DNA of 19,583 nucleotides, taken from the NCBI GenBank assembly GCA_029259935.1, contig JAJDEH010000179.1, forward strand, positions 1 to 19,583, in the 5' to 3' direction. This document shows positions 6,674-14,061 of this stretch, one piece after another. The position numbers were made by a program, and so were the translations under genes. This DNA is from Planctomycetota bacterium (GTDB taxonomy: Bacteria; Planctomycetota; Planctomycetia; Pirellulales; Pirellulaceae). Position 1 is the stretch's first letter. Each line of letters begins with the position of its first letter. Under the pieces are notes generated by a model. It was not told the origin of the DNA. It made no database searches and was given only the letters and a program-made list of their open reading frames with translations.

Positions 6674-8524
6674 TCAGTTGAGTCTGTAGTGCTTGTCGTA
6701 GTATTGTCGCCAGGCAGAGGACGAATTACCGACATCATCACCAGTCAGATTTCGCAAGGCATACAGGACGGCCTCTCGCTGAGGATAAGACGAAGCCATC
6801 GCGTCCGATCGATCCAGCCCGCGAGCTTCGCTGGCCGAAATCTGTCTGGTTCGCTTGAAGAAATCGAATCGCTGGGTACTCGGCCACGGCGAGGCATTCT
6901 TGACCTCTTGCATCGCGGAAAAATCCTGCTTGATGTAAGTCACGTCCGCGCGCACAAAATTGCCAGACTGACTCTGATAGTAAACTACCGGCAGTGCTTG
7001 ACCGGGAGTCGGCACCAAGCCTCGAATTGGATCCGTACTTACGAATGACGGAGCATGGCAAAGCGTGCAATTACGCATATGGTTGACTCGCACGAGTTCA
7101 TCCACATTCCATTGTCCCTCGTCGTCCTGATAGGGCGCGCTCGGGTCGGGCTCTTGCAGCATTTCCACCAGATGGCCGACCGCCTGTTGGTCGTCGAGCG
7201 AAACGAGGGCCTGAGCCGCATGTTCTGAAACAGGGGACCACGGATAACGCAGTCCGTCCAGCAACTCCTGCCTGTACTCATAGCGCGGCCGTGATTCCAA
7301 CGACTCGACCGCCGTGTCCCGCGCAGCCGACCAAAAGTCGAACAAGGCCCGATTCGCCAACGCTTTGCTCGAATCGATGCCCTCGACCGACGACAAAATA
7401 CGAATCAGTTCCAGACGAATGACCCGGTCTTCGGTCTGCAGCATTTGAATGAGTCCTGGAATGGCTTCTTCTTTGTGCCAATCCGGCTTTGCCGCCAGGA
7501 AACTGGCGAAAGCATAAGTCGTATTCGCCGCTTTATTGCCGTTCAGGGGGTTGGCGGCCGTCGGCGTACGCACGGCTCGGCTTTGAGCGGCCCGGACCCC
7601 GGTCGACATTTGCGTCATCGGAGGAATGAACCGCTTGTCGATGTTACATTGGCCCATGTCGCGCAGCGGCAGTTGAGCCAGTCGCCGGTCCGATTTGGCG
7701 AGTTCTAGAATGGGATGAAACTGGTTCAGCTCCGCCCGCAAATAGCCTTGGTTCGCGCGTTTTCCTAGCTTCTTGTGCAGTTGCTGTTCTCTTTGAATGG
7801 CACTCGCCAATTCTTTTGTCGTTTGGCCCATCGACAGGATGTCGAACTCCTTGGACGCAAGCTGCAGGGCTCCACGAAGTTGGCTCTCGCGCATTCGCTT
7901 AAGCCGTTTCGGCATTCTAGCGACGCGGGGCTCAGTGGAATCGTCGCGATCGTCCGTCCAAGCTAAACCGGCTTTGGACGTCGGAAAGGACAATGTGGCA
8001 TCCGCATCGCCTTCGTTGGGTTCCTCGACGTTGACAACCTCCACGACCGTTTCATTTTGTTCCGTGACTTTTTCATCTTCCTCCGCGACTGCCATTTTTT
8101 CCGCTTCGACATCCGTCGGCTCATGCGTCTTGATGGGTATCGCGATTTCGGCTGTATGATCAGAAATTGAAGCAGTCTCAGTAGTAGCTTTGTTAATATC
8201 TTCTATCTGCTTGGTCGCCACCCTGATCGTTGGCTGCCGAGGATTGGAATCGTCGTCGGAAAGGCTGTGTTGATGGTCGTATTCTTTTGCGGATTTCCGC
8301 ATGCGGTCACCCACATCCGACTCATTGACGGATGCCGATTTGGAGGCGGCGTCAACATGTGGAACGGCCACCGGCGCTGGGCCAACGGCAACGACCCACA
8401 CACAGGCAAACAAGATCGCGACCGACAAGCCGGCCACGACTCCCGACACCATCAAGGGCCAGTCTTGATAAAAACGCCTTCGTAACGGGACTGGCGGTGG
8501 CGTGGGAACGTTTCTCTTCGTCAT
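6674..8524 (-). CDS. Membrane-anchored HEAT-repeat protein with a single c-type heme motif
   Basis: 616 aa. A cytoplasmic Pro/Arg-rich N-terminus leads to one membrane segment (about 24-48, 'LMVSGVVAGLSVAILFACVW'). An acidic low-complexity linker rich in Glu/Thr/Val follows (about 60-200). Next is a helical region (about 205-300) and a HEAT-like helical repeat section (about 335-460, including 'EEAIPGLIQMLQTEDRVIRLELIRIL' in parts and 'SEHAAQALVSLDDQQAVGHLVEML'). A CxxCH heme-attachment motif, CTLCH, is at 486-490. The topology puts the heme outside the inner membrane, as c-type heme attachment requires. The start is secure: AGGAGGAAGG stands about 8 nt before the ATG. No oxidoreductase domain is seen, so the heme may serve electron transfer or redox sensing. 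It is divergent from the small HTH-like gene and convergent with the kinase. Confidence 0.85.
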   Translation of the reverse strand: MTKRNVPTPPPVPLRRRFYQDWPLMVSGVVAGLSVAILFACVWVVAVGPAPVAVPHVDAASKSASVNESDVGDRMRKSAKEYDHQHSLSDDDSNPRQPTIRVATKQIEDINKATTETASISDHTAEIAIPIKTHEPTDVEAEKMAVAEEDEKVTEQNETVVEVVNVEEPNEGDADATLSFPTSKAGLAWTDDRDDSTEPRVARMPKRLKRMRESQLRGALQLASKEFDILSMGQTTKELASAIQREQQLHKKLGKRANQGYLRAELNQFHPILELAKSDRRLAQLPLRDMGQCNIDKRFIPPMTQMSTGVRAAQSRAVRTPTAANPLNGNKAANTTYAFASFLAAKPDWHKEEAIPGLIQMLQTEDRVIRLELIRILSSVEGIDSSKALANRALFDFWSAARDTAVESLESRPRYEYRQELLDGLRYPWSPVSEHAAQALVSLDDQQAVGHLVEMLQEPDPSAPYQDDEGQWNVDELVRVNHMRNCTLCHAPSFVSTDPIRGLVPTPGQALPVVYYQSQSGNFVRADVTYIKQDFSAMQEVKNASPWPSTQRFDFFKRTRQISASEARGLDRSDAMASSYPQREAVLYALRNLTGDDVGNSSSAWRQYYDKHYRLN

Positions 8525-8759
8525 AACACCTTCCTCCTCTTCTCAAGTCGAACGACGGTGGTCTGGCACCCCCTTGCTAGGCGTGACATCCGCGAGTGTA
8601 CAGAATTATGGGAAGTAAGGGAAATATTTTGATGACTCTAAGACCGCGTACTGAATCGGCAAATCTCCGCGCCCCCTCTTCAGGGCTAATGGAAAACGCG
8701 GATCGCTTGAGTAACATGTTAGGTTTAGCACTCACTTTGATTCGACAGGAAAGCCTGAA

Positions 8760-9062
8760 ATGCCAACGAAGAGAAAAGTCAACAAGACACAGGTTGTTAC
8801 CGACGCGCTCGCCAAAGACCCCGACGCTTCGCCCAAGGAACTTGCCGCCAAACTGACAAAGCAGGGCATCAAGATGTCCGCGGGTTACGTTAGCACGATC
8901 AAGTCGGCGCAGAAGAAGAAGAAGGGTGCTAAAGCCAACTCGCGAAACTTGGACGAGAAGGTCTCGCTCCATGCCCTGGTCGAGGCGAAGGAAATGGTAG
9001 AGCGCCTTGGCGGCATCGAGAAGGCGCGGGCAGTGATAGAAACCCTGTCTCAGCTCAAGTAA
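8760..9062 (+). CDS. Small Lys-rich HTH-like protein (planctomycete-type)
   Basis: 100 aa. The N-terminal 45 residues look like a small helix-turn-helix: 'VVTDALAKDP' then 'SPKELAAKLTKQGI' then 'MSAGYVSTIKSAQ', followed by a KKKKG basic stretch. The C-terminal half ('LHALVEAKEMVERLGGIEKA', 'VIETLSQL') is an amphipathic helix of the kind used for dimer formation. Many short planctomycete proteins share the pattern 'P-K-E-[LI] ... G-I-x-[MV]-S ... V-S-x-I-K'; I recognise the pattern from memory, without a search. The likely role is DNA binding, perhaps a regulator or chromatin-associated protein. An AGGAAAG ribosome site precedes the ATG. It is divergent from the HEAT/heme gene by 235 bp, in which I see no clear promoter. 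Confidence 0.75.
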   Translation: MPTKRKVNKTQVVTDALAKDPDASPKELAAKLTKQGIKMSAGYVSTIKSAQKKKKGAKANSRNLDEKVSLHALVEAKEMVERLGGIEKARAVIETLSQLK

Positions 9063-9071
9063 CTTGCGGCT

Positions 9072-9404
9072 CTATCCCTCCCCGCTCGCATCATCTTGCA
9101 AGGTGTCACCGCCGAGTTTTTCGTCGCGATGTCCATCATCGCGATGTTCATCATCGCAGAACAGGCGGGCCGCCTGTTGAAGGTCCCGTTCCAGTGTCCC
9201 GGGCATCTGATAGCCAGCGGCCTTCATTTCCCGCGAAGCTTTGATAACTCGCTGGCCGAGTTCCCGCGCGCGCGCGAAACACTGGTCCATTTCGCCAATT
9301 AGGCGAATGACTTCGTTTCGCGCTTTTTCCAACCGGTCTTCGTCCAACGGCGATTCATCTCCTCTAACCAATAATTGCGAAACCGCCCAAAGAATCGCGC
9401 ACAT
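9072..9404 (-). CDS. Small helical protein of unknown function
   Basis: 110 aa, not recognised. A short hydrophobic start (CAILWAVSQLLV) is followed by a charged, probably coiled-coil stretch (about 20-65, 'EDRLEKARNEVIRLIGEMD', 'CFARARELGQRVIKASREM'). The segment 'KAAGYQMPGTLERDLQQAARL' in parts, and an Asp/His/Arg-rich tail, complete it. The tail is encoded by a 15-bp tandem repeat (9124-9157), giving 'DEHRD-DGHRD'. The residue pattern looks protein-like, and the frame is open with an ATG, but the ribosome site is weak (only GGA). The gene ends 9 bp from the end of the convergent HTH-like gene. It could be a real lineage-specific gene or a chance frame. Confidence 0.45.
   Translation of the reverse strand: MCAILWAVSQLLVRGDESPLDEDRLEKARNEVIRLIGEMDQCFARARELGQRVIKASREMKAAGYQMPGTLERDLQQAARLFCDDEHRDDGHRDEKLGGDTLQDDASGEG
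9124..9157 (+). repeat. 15-bp tandem repeat, about 2.3 units
   Basis: Units TCGCGATGTCCATCA (9124-9138) and TCGCGATGTTCATCA (9139-9153), one mismatch, then a partial third unit TCGC. It lies in the 3' part of the minus-strand 110-aa frame, where it gives the repeated His-Arg-Asp tail. Confidence 0.7.
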
Positions 9405-9721
9405 TCCAAAAAGATCTTAGAAATTTCACATTCCCCCACCATTGGGTGCCGTTCTTCGCGAGACTGTCGGCATCTGACGTCGCGTGTACGATGACGTCAA
9501 ATGTCGTCAGCAAGGTACGCACCGTGGGAGGATGACGTGGCACCAAATTAACCAGTCATCGCCTCGGCCGGCGGTATGCGCAGCGCGGGTATCAATCCAA
9601 TTGCAATGTGGGATGCGCGAACGGATGGCCCTCGCGACGCGGCAATAATTGCTGCCTGACCTCCACGCGCCATATAATGGCGGCTGCTTTCACCCAAGGA
9701 TGCTGTGTAGCGAGGCGCAAC
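9405..9721. other. 317-bp intergenic region before the DUF1501 gene
   Basis: No convincing gene. It holds three TGACGT words: at 9475, at 9492 (as the palindrome TGACGTCA) and at 9533. A wider inverted pair TGACG/CGTCA spans 9492-9509. The region ends in the promoter candidate listed separately. A minus-strand frame (9364-9546) and an in-frame extension of the DUF1501 gene back to 9608 both cross it, but neither has family-like sequence. Confidence 0.4.
9649..9678 (+). promoter_or_regulatory. Sigma-70-like promoter for the DUF1501 gene
   Basis: A perfect TATAAT (9673-9678) with TTGCTG (9649-9654) 18 bp upstream; the -35 box matches consensus only in TTG. A start of transcription near 9685 would leave a leader of about 37 nt before the ATG at 9722. 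This supports 9722 as the true start rather than upstream codons in the same frame. Confidence 0.5.
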
Positions 9722-11149
9722 ATGCTGTCTATCATCGCCGACGATACCTCACCCGCCACTCGTCGATTTAGCCGCCGCGAGATTCTCAGAGCGGGCGGCC
9801 TCAGCTTATTGGGCCTGAGTTCGGCGCGGTTGGCACGTCTGCGGGCGCAAGCGACCGACAATCCCGATTTAGCGAGCCGCCGCAACAATTCCTGTATCTT
9901 CCTGTTTCTCTTTGGCGGCCCCAGTCAAATCGATCTGTGGGACATGAAACCGAAGGCCTCGCGCGAGATTCGTGGCGATTTTCAGCCCATCGCCACCAGC
10001 GTCCCGGGAATTCAGATTTGCGAACATTTGCCGCGCATGGCGGCTCAGATGGACAAGCTGTGTTTGTTGCGGTCGATGACGCACCGCATGAACGTGCATG
10101 GGCCAGCTTGCAGCGAGATCTTCACGGGGCGCGAGTACTTCCAGGCACCGACCACCGATCAGGCGGAGCCGCTGGACTGGCCGTCGCTCAGCGCGATGAT
10201 GATGAGGTATGGAAGTTCGCGTGACGGATTGCCCTCATCGGTCGTGTTGCCTTGGTATTTACAGTTTCCCGGTCAGTCACGGCGAATCGCCGGACAAACG
10301 GGCGGCCGCATGGGCGAGCGTCACAATGCGCTGCTGGTCGCCGGCGACGCCGAAAAACTCGATTTTCAAACGGACGGCTTCGAATTCAAGGAACACGTCC
10401 CGCTTGAGCGAATCCAGCAGCGACGCGACTTATTGCGTTCACTGCAAATTCGCGGCGGAACCCGCCAGTTCTCAGCATCGCTCGTACGTGAGTATGGCAG
10501 GCAGAGTGACGACGCATATTCGCTGCTGCAAAGCCGGGCCGGCGAATTGTTCGACTTGGACCGCGAAACGAAACAAACGCGGGCGCGCTATGGACAAAGC
10601 ATGGTTGGGCAGAGCTTGCTGATGTCTCGGCGATTAGTCGAAGCGGGCATTCCGCTGGTAACAGTCAACTGGGAAGACGAGACCAAAATCGACGGCGTGA
10701 ATACTTGTTGGGATACACATCAAAACAACTTTCCCAAGCTGAAGGACCATCTCTGTCCCATTTTCGACCAATGTTTTCCCTCATTTATCGAAGACCTTCA
10801 TGACCGCGGACTGCTGGAGACAACGATGGTCGTTGCCGTCGGGGAATTTGGCCGCACCCCGCACATGGGCCAGTTTTCGCAAAGCTCGAACACCAAGAAA
10901 AGCGGACGCGACCATTGGCCGGCGGCGTTTACGGCACTGGTGGCAGGTGGCGGAGTTCAGGGTGGCCAGGTTTATGGATCGACAGACCATCACGGCGCGC
11001 AGGTGAAGGAAAAACCGATCTCCCCAGCCGACTTGTCCGCGACCATTCTGGAGCATCTAGGCGTCGATTCCACGAAAAATTATATCGATGAATTTCAAAA
11101 TCTCCCCCACCGACTAAGCACGGGGCAACCAATTACGGATTGGGGATAA
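9722..11149 (+). CDS. DUF1501 family protein with Tat signal
   Basis: 475 aa from the ATG at 9722. I prefer this start over 9608 because a GAGG ribosome site lies about 7 nt upstream and the promoter candidate lies between the two. The N-terminus has a twin-arginine signal: 'SRREILRAGG' (17-26), then a hydrophobic stretch to about 40. The body is a DUF1501 domain, related to the alkaline-phosphatase/sulfatase superfamily: 'FLFGGPSQIDLWDMKP' (62-77), GEFGRTP (374-380), GRDHW (395-399), and 'PADLSATILEHLGVD' near the end. It is probably exported folded to the periplasm. The biochemical function of DUF1501 is not established; in planctomycetes these genes are numerous and usually follow a DUF1549/DUF1553 (cytochrome-like) gene. 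No such partner is present here, so this copy stands alone. Confidence 0.93.
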   Translation: MLSIIADDTSPATRRFSRREILRAGGLSLLGLSSARLARLRAQATDNPDLASRRNNSCIFLFLFGGPSQIDLWDMKPKASREIRGDFQPIATSVPGIQICEHLPRMAAQMDKLCLLRSMTHRMNVHGPACSEIFTGREYFQAPTTDQAEPLDWPSLSAMMMRYGSSRDGLPSSVVLPWYLQFPGQSRRIAGQTGGRMGERHNALLVAGDAEKLDFQTDGFEFKEHVPLERIQQRRDLLRSLQIRGGTRQFSASLVREYGRQSDDAYSLLQSRAGELFDLDRETKQTRARYGQSMVGQSLLMSRRLVEAGIPLVTVNWEDETKIDGVNTCWDTHQNNFPKLKDHLCPIFDQCFPSFIEDLHDRGLLETTMVVAVGEFGRTPHMGQFSQSSNTKKSGRDHWPAAFTALVAGGGVQGGQVYGSTDHHGAQVKEKPISPADLSATILEHLGVDSTKNYIDEFQNLPHRLSTGQPITDWG

Positions 11150-11169
11150 GCGAGGGGCAGTCGCTGATC

Positions 11170-11180
11170 CTGGGGACTCG
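11170..11180 (-). repeat. Possible decayed third copy of the dispersed repeat
   Basis: CTGGGGACTCG matches exactly, in reverse orientation, the last 11 bases of repeat copy 1 (868-878). The flanking bases still show an AGAGC-like core on the minus strand but otherwise diverge. An 11-base match alone could be chance. Confidence 0.25.
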
Positions 11181-11243
11181 TTGTTGCTCTACCGTGCATG
11201 TCGAGTTGGATTGCCTTCCGTAACTCGCGATCGCAGCCTGGCG

Positions 11244-11270
11244 AAAAAATAGGCGTGTAAAACACACGCC
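11244..11270 (-). terminator. Intrinsic terminator pointing to the minus strand
   Basis: Stem GGCGTGT (11252-11258) with ACACGCC (11264-11270) and a 5-nt loop. A run of six A (11244-11249) lies on the left, so on the minus strand the hairpin is followed by TATTTTTT. This is a good Rho-independent terminator for leftward transcription. There is no T-run in the plus direction. No minus-strand gene is seen to its right. The rest of 11150-11428 shows no gene. Confidence 0.6.
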
Positions 11271-11428
11271 CTGGGCGATGGCTCGGTCTGTGTGGTTGCT
11301 TCTTGGGCCCATTTGTTGGATTCTGAGCAGCACACACTCGAGCCCACAAGTCGCACTTCATGTCCCACCCGGGAATCGGAACCGAACATGATTACGAGTT
11401 TCGCACATTCCACAAAGGAGATCCCGTT

Positions 11429-11887
11429 ATGAAAACTGGCAAGTTCGTTCGTTTTTGCCTCATTGCGTTGTATGGCGTTTCGTATTCGGCATTCCTGGCA
11501 CCCGATGCATGCGGGCAAGACCGTGAGCGGATCAGGCAGCGGCCCACTTTGGGCGTGGGCGGAGTTTACTCCGAACGCGGTTATCGGCTCACGCAGATTC
11601 ACCGAGGGTCGCAGGGAGAAGCGGTCGGCTTGCAGCCGGGCGATTATATCTTGGTCGCGGATGGGCGACCGATCGGCTCGTATGACTACCGATTGTCGAG
11701 AGTCTTCGAGACTGCCTCGTCGCCCAGCATTGAAATTGCCGTCCGGTATCGAGTAGGTGGTCAGACCTTTTACTACTATCCGCTGATTAACGTCGAAGGT
11801 GGCACGGTAGTTGAATCCGCAGAAGCCGTGAGAGGTTCGGCGCAAGGTGCCGCGCCCAAGGAACGGCCCCGCCGTCGGCAGAAATAG
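11429..11887 (+). CDS. Secreted PDZ-domain protein
   Basis: 152 aa from the ATG at 11429, chosen because AAAGGAGAT stands about 7 nt before it and a signal peptide follows at once. The signal peptide has a basic start 'MKTGKFVRF' and a hydrophobic core, with likely cleavage after 'DACG' near residue 29. Cys28 is not in a good lipobox (P at -3). Residues about 38-118 form one PDZ domain: 'TLGVGGVYSERGYRLTQIHRGSQGEA' in parts, 'GLQPGDYILVADGRPIGSY', and a final strand 'IEIAVRYRVGGQTFYYYPL'. A basic tail ends in RRRQK. No protease domain is attached, so it is probably a periplasmic peptide-binding or adaptor protein. It stands alone between long gaps. Confidence 0.85.
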   Translation: MKTGKFVRFCLIALYGVSYSAFLAPDACGQDRERIRQRPTLGVGGVYSERGYRLTQIHRGSQGEAVGLQPGDYILVADGRPIGSYDYRLSRVFETASSPSIEIAVRYRVGGQTFYYYPLINVEGGTVVESAEAVRGSAQGAAPKERPRRRQK

Positions 11888-12234
11888 CCAAGGCGATCAG
11901 CCCGCCGCGCCGCGTTGCGGAGTCAGCCGGGGCGGCGAGTTCTGCCAGTTCGAAACAGCGAACCAAGCGATTGCGGCGCGACGCGCGCCCAGGCCCACGC
12001 TCGGCTCGGACTTGGCACGCGGAATAAGCGATACCATTCTCAATATCGTGACAACTCGCGCGGACCGCCGGAATTGTGTCGGCGTCTGAGGCAAGGGGCG
12101 CGTCGATTACGTCGACCGCTCCCACGGGACACGTTGCAAAAACGCAACTCTTTCTCCTCTCGCCCTCGAAAAATATCCTATGTTTGCCTGAATTGGTATC
12201 GCGCCAGGTGCGCCTATTTTGTGGAAAAAGCACA
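11888..12234. other. 347-bp region upstream of the flagellar operon
   Basis: No convincing gene. It should hold the operon promoter, but I find no clear sigma-70, sigma-28 (TAAA...GCCGATAA) or sigma-54 site. TTGGCACG at about 12012 resembles a -24 box, but the downstream GC is at the wrong distance. A small hairpin GTTGC/GCAAC (12133-12148, 6-nt loop), followed by a pyrimidine-rich stretch TCTTTCTCC, could be a weak terminator. Confidence 0.4.
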
Positions 12235-12474
12235 ATGATCAAGCTAACTCGATTGGATGGCGAATCCTTCATCCTGAACGCCGACTTGATTCGGTACGTC
12301 GAGCAGCGGCCGGATACCTTCCTCACGCTGACCAATGGGGATCGTTTGGTCGTGGTGGAATCCATGGACGAGGTGTTGGAGCGGGCTGTCCGGTATCAAC
12401 AGGTTAAGCACATGATTCCCGCGCCTGGCCGGCACGAGCAACTAGCACAAGATGAACCGCAACTGCAAAGTTAA
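12235..12474 (+). CDS. flbD: FlbD/SwrD family flagellar protein
   Basis: 79 aa. It matches the short FlbD/SwrD family over its first 60 residues: 'MIKLTRLDGESFILNADLIRYVE', 'RPDTFLTLTNGDRLVV' and 'ESMDEVLERAV' are the hallmark segments, read here in order. The family is typically 60-80 aa and cytoplasmic. In Bacillus subtilis SwrD is reported to raise flagellar motor torque, which fits its place directly before motA. This FlbD is unrelated to the Caulobacter sigma-54 regulator of the same name. The ribosome site is weak (GGAAA). The frame is open upstream, but the family start coincides with this ATG. It is first gene of the flagellar operon; the next start is 12 nt after its stop. Confidence 0.9.
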   Translation: MIKLTRLDGESFILNADLIRYVEQRPDTFLTLTNGDRLVVVESMDEVLERAVRYQQVKHMIPAPGRHEQLAQDEPQLQS

Positions 12475-12486
12475 CGGACACTATTC

Positions 12487-13260
12487 ATGGACATTGCATC
12501 GCTAATCGGAGTTTTGGCTGCCTTCGGCCTGATCATCGGATCGATCATCATCGGCGGCGGATCCTTCAACTCGTTTATCGATATTCCGTCGGGAATGGTC
12601 GTGATCGGCGGCGCGATTGCGGCCGCGCTGATCTCGTTTCCACTGAAGAAAATGATTGGGGCGCCCATGGTGGCGAAGAAAGTCCTGTTGAACAAACAGG
12701 AGGACGTTCGCGACCTGATCGAACAACTGGTCGGATTGGCCGAGACGGCCCGGCGCGATGGCTTGCTGGCATTGGAAAGTCAGTTGGATGAGGTCAAGAG
12801 TGACTTCATTAAGTTGGGCGTACAAATGGCGGTGGACGGGACGCGGCCGGAGGTGATCGAGGATATCTTGCGCACCGACGTGGAGGCTCTTTCCAATCGC
12901 CACCGCGAGGGCAAGGCGGTCATGGACCAGTTGGGCCGCTTCGCGCCGGCGTACGGCATGATCGGGACCTTGATGGGATTGATCATGATGCTCAGCAACA
13001 TGGACGATCCGTCCAGCATCGGTGCCGGTATGGCGGTGGCTCTGATTACGACTCTGTACGGTGCCATTGTCTCGAATGTGATCTTCCTTCCCTTTGCCGA
13101 AAAGCTGGGCTTTCTCGACAAGCAGGAAAAAGTGGCGTTGGAGGTCGTGATTCGCGGCATCATGGCGATTCAGTCCGGCGAGAATCCGCGGGTGATTGAA
13201 CAGAAACTAAATACATTCTTGCCACCGAAAATGCGCAAATCCGACAAAGAGGCGGCCTAG
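12487..13260 (+). CDS. motA: Flagellar stator protein MotA
   Basis: 257 aa, the normal MotA/PomA length. MotA surrounds MotB in the inner membrane and converts ion flow into torque on FliG. Four membrane segments: about 4-23, 33-52, 152-171 and 181-203. The large cytoplasmic loop carries 'RRDGLLALE' (R89/R90, E97), the charged patch that contacts FliG. The conserved prolines are P154 in 'APAYGMIGTLMGLI' and P202 in 'NVIFLPFAEKL'. The small start region 'MDIASLIGVLAAFGLIIGSI' is typical of spirochete and Bacillus-like MotA. It lies 12 nt after flbD and 24 nt before motB. Sequence alone does not settle whether it uses H+ or Na+. Confidence 0.96.
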   Translation: MDIASLIGVLAAFGLIIGSIIIGGGSFNSFIDIPSGMVVIGGAIAAALISFPLKKMIGAPMVAKKVLLNKQEDVRDLIEQLVGLAETARRDGLLALESQLDEVKSDFIKLGVQMAVDGTRPEVIEDILRTDVEALSNRHREGKAVMDQLGRFAPAYGMIGTLMGLIMMLSNMDDPSSIGAGMAVALITTLYGAIVSNVIFLPFAEKLGFLDKQEKVALEVVIRGIMAIQSGENPRVIEQKLNTFLPPKMRKSDKEAA

Positions 13261-13284
13261 CAAGCTGACGATGGAAGAGAACGA

Positions 13285-14049
13285 ATGAGTGCGGAAGACG
13301 ATGAAGATGATGCTCCTGGAATCCCGGAATGGGTCGTCACCTTTGGCGACATGATGTCGTTGTTGCTGACGTTTTTCATCATGTTGGTTTCGCTTAGCGA
13401 AGTCAAAGAAGACAAGAAATACCAAGCGCTCGTGGAATCCATTCAACAACAATTCGGCTATCAACCGACTCGGGCAAGCGTCCTTCCCGGTCCGTCCAAA
13501 CCGCGCAACTCGGCGATTGCCAAACTGGCAACGAGGGGACGCGCGCAACGCAAGGACACGATGCGCGGCGGGGACAAGGTCGTGGCACCGGTCGGAGAAA
13601 ACAAGCGGGTGCGGATCGTGCGGCCCGGTTCCAGCAAGACCGTTGGTTCAGCCATCGTGTTTGACGTCGGCAGCAATGAATTGAGCGAAGCACATCAAGT
13701 GATCCTGCAAGACGAGACATTTCGGCGGTTGCGAGGCAAGCCGCAAAAGATCGAAATTCGCGGCCACACATCTCGAAATCCACTCGAAGCAGCCGAGCAT
13801 TCCGGCGATTATTGGCATCTGGCCTATGAGCGCTGCCGCAACACGAAAAAATTCATGGTGGCTCGCCTGGGCCTCAATCCGGCGCGTATCAGAATCTCCG
13901 TGGCTGGACCGCACGAGCCTTACCACATCGGCACCGATCCCCAGCGGATGAAAGAAAATCCCCGGGTGGAGATCTTTCTGCTGGATGAAATTGTCAGCGA
14001 TTGGGCTGGCACGGAAGAAGAACGCAAGAAACAGATCAGCGACAACTAA
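13285..14049 (+). CDS. motB: Flagellar stator protein MotB
   Basis: 254 aa. One membrane segment (about 17-37) contains D22 in 'FGDMMSLLLTFFIMLVSL', the ion-carrying aspartate. The plug/linker follows, then an OmpA-like peptidoglycan-binding domain (about 140-245). That domain has 'IEIRGHTS', 'YERCRNTKKFMVARLGLNPARI' in parts, and 'NPRVEIFLLDE'. The usual GHTD has S in place of D, and the usual NRRVEI is NPRVEI, so the wall-binding site is slightly atypical, as often in planctomycetes. The N-terminal cytoplasmic tail is very short and acidic ('MSAEDDEDDAPG'), whereas many MotB tails are basic. GGAAGAG precedes the ATG. It pairs with MotA as the stator, anchoring it to the cell wall. Confidence 0.95.
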   Translation: MSAEDDEDDAPGIPEWVVTFGDMMSLLLTFFIMLVSLSEVKEDKKYQALVESIQQQFGYQPTRASVLPGPSKPRNSAIAKLATRGRAQRKDTMRGGDKVVAPVGENKRVRIVRPGSSKTVGSAIVFDVGSNELSEAHQVILQDETFRRLRGKPQKIEIRGHTSRNPLEAAEHSGDYWHLAYERCRNTKKFMVARLGLNPARIRISVAGPHEPYHIGTDPQRMKENPRVEIFLLDEIVSDWAGTEEERKKQISDN

Positions 14050-14061
14050 CGAGCTAGAAGC

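Noticed and set aside
8564..8578. Sigma-54-like sequence TGGCAC...TTGCT between the HEAT/heme gene and the HTH-like gene
   Set aside because: Both boxes match well, but the GG and GC are separated by 9 bases rather than the 10 required for a sigma-54 promoter, and it is about 180 bp from the next plus-strand gene.
11189..11845. 218-codon open frame on the minus strand over the PDZ gene
   Set aside because: Its sequence has no family character and it lies antisense to a plus-strand gene with a signal peptide, a PDZ domain and a strong ribosome site.
12011..12030. TTGGCACG resembling a sigma-54 -24 box upstream of the flagellar operon
   Set aside because: The next GC lies 12 bases after the GG, and the -12 box TTGC is absent.
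11787..12365. 192-codon minus-strand frame across the region before flbD
   Set aside because: It overlaps both the PDZ and flbD genes in antisense, and its composition looks like chance translation.
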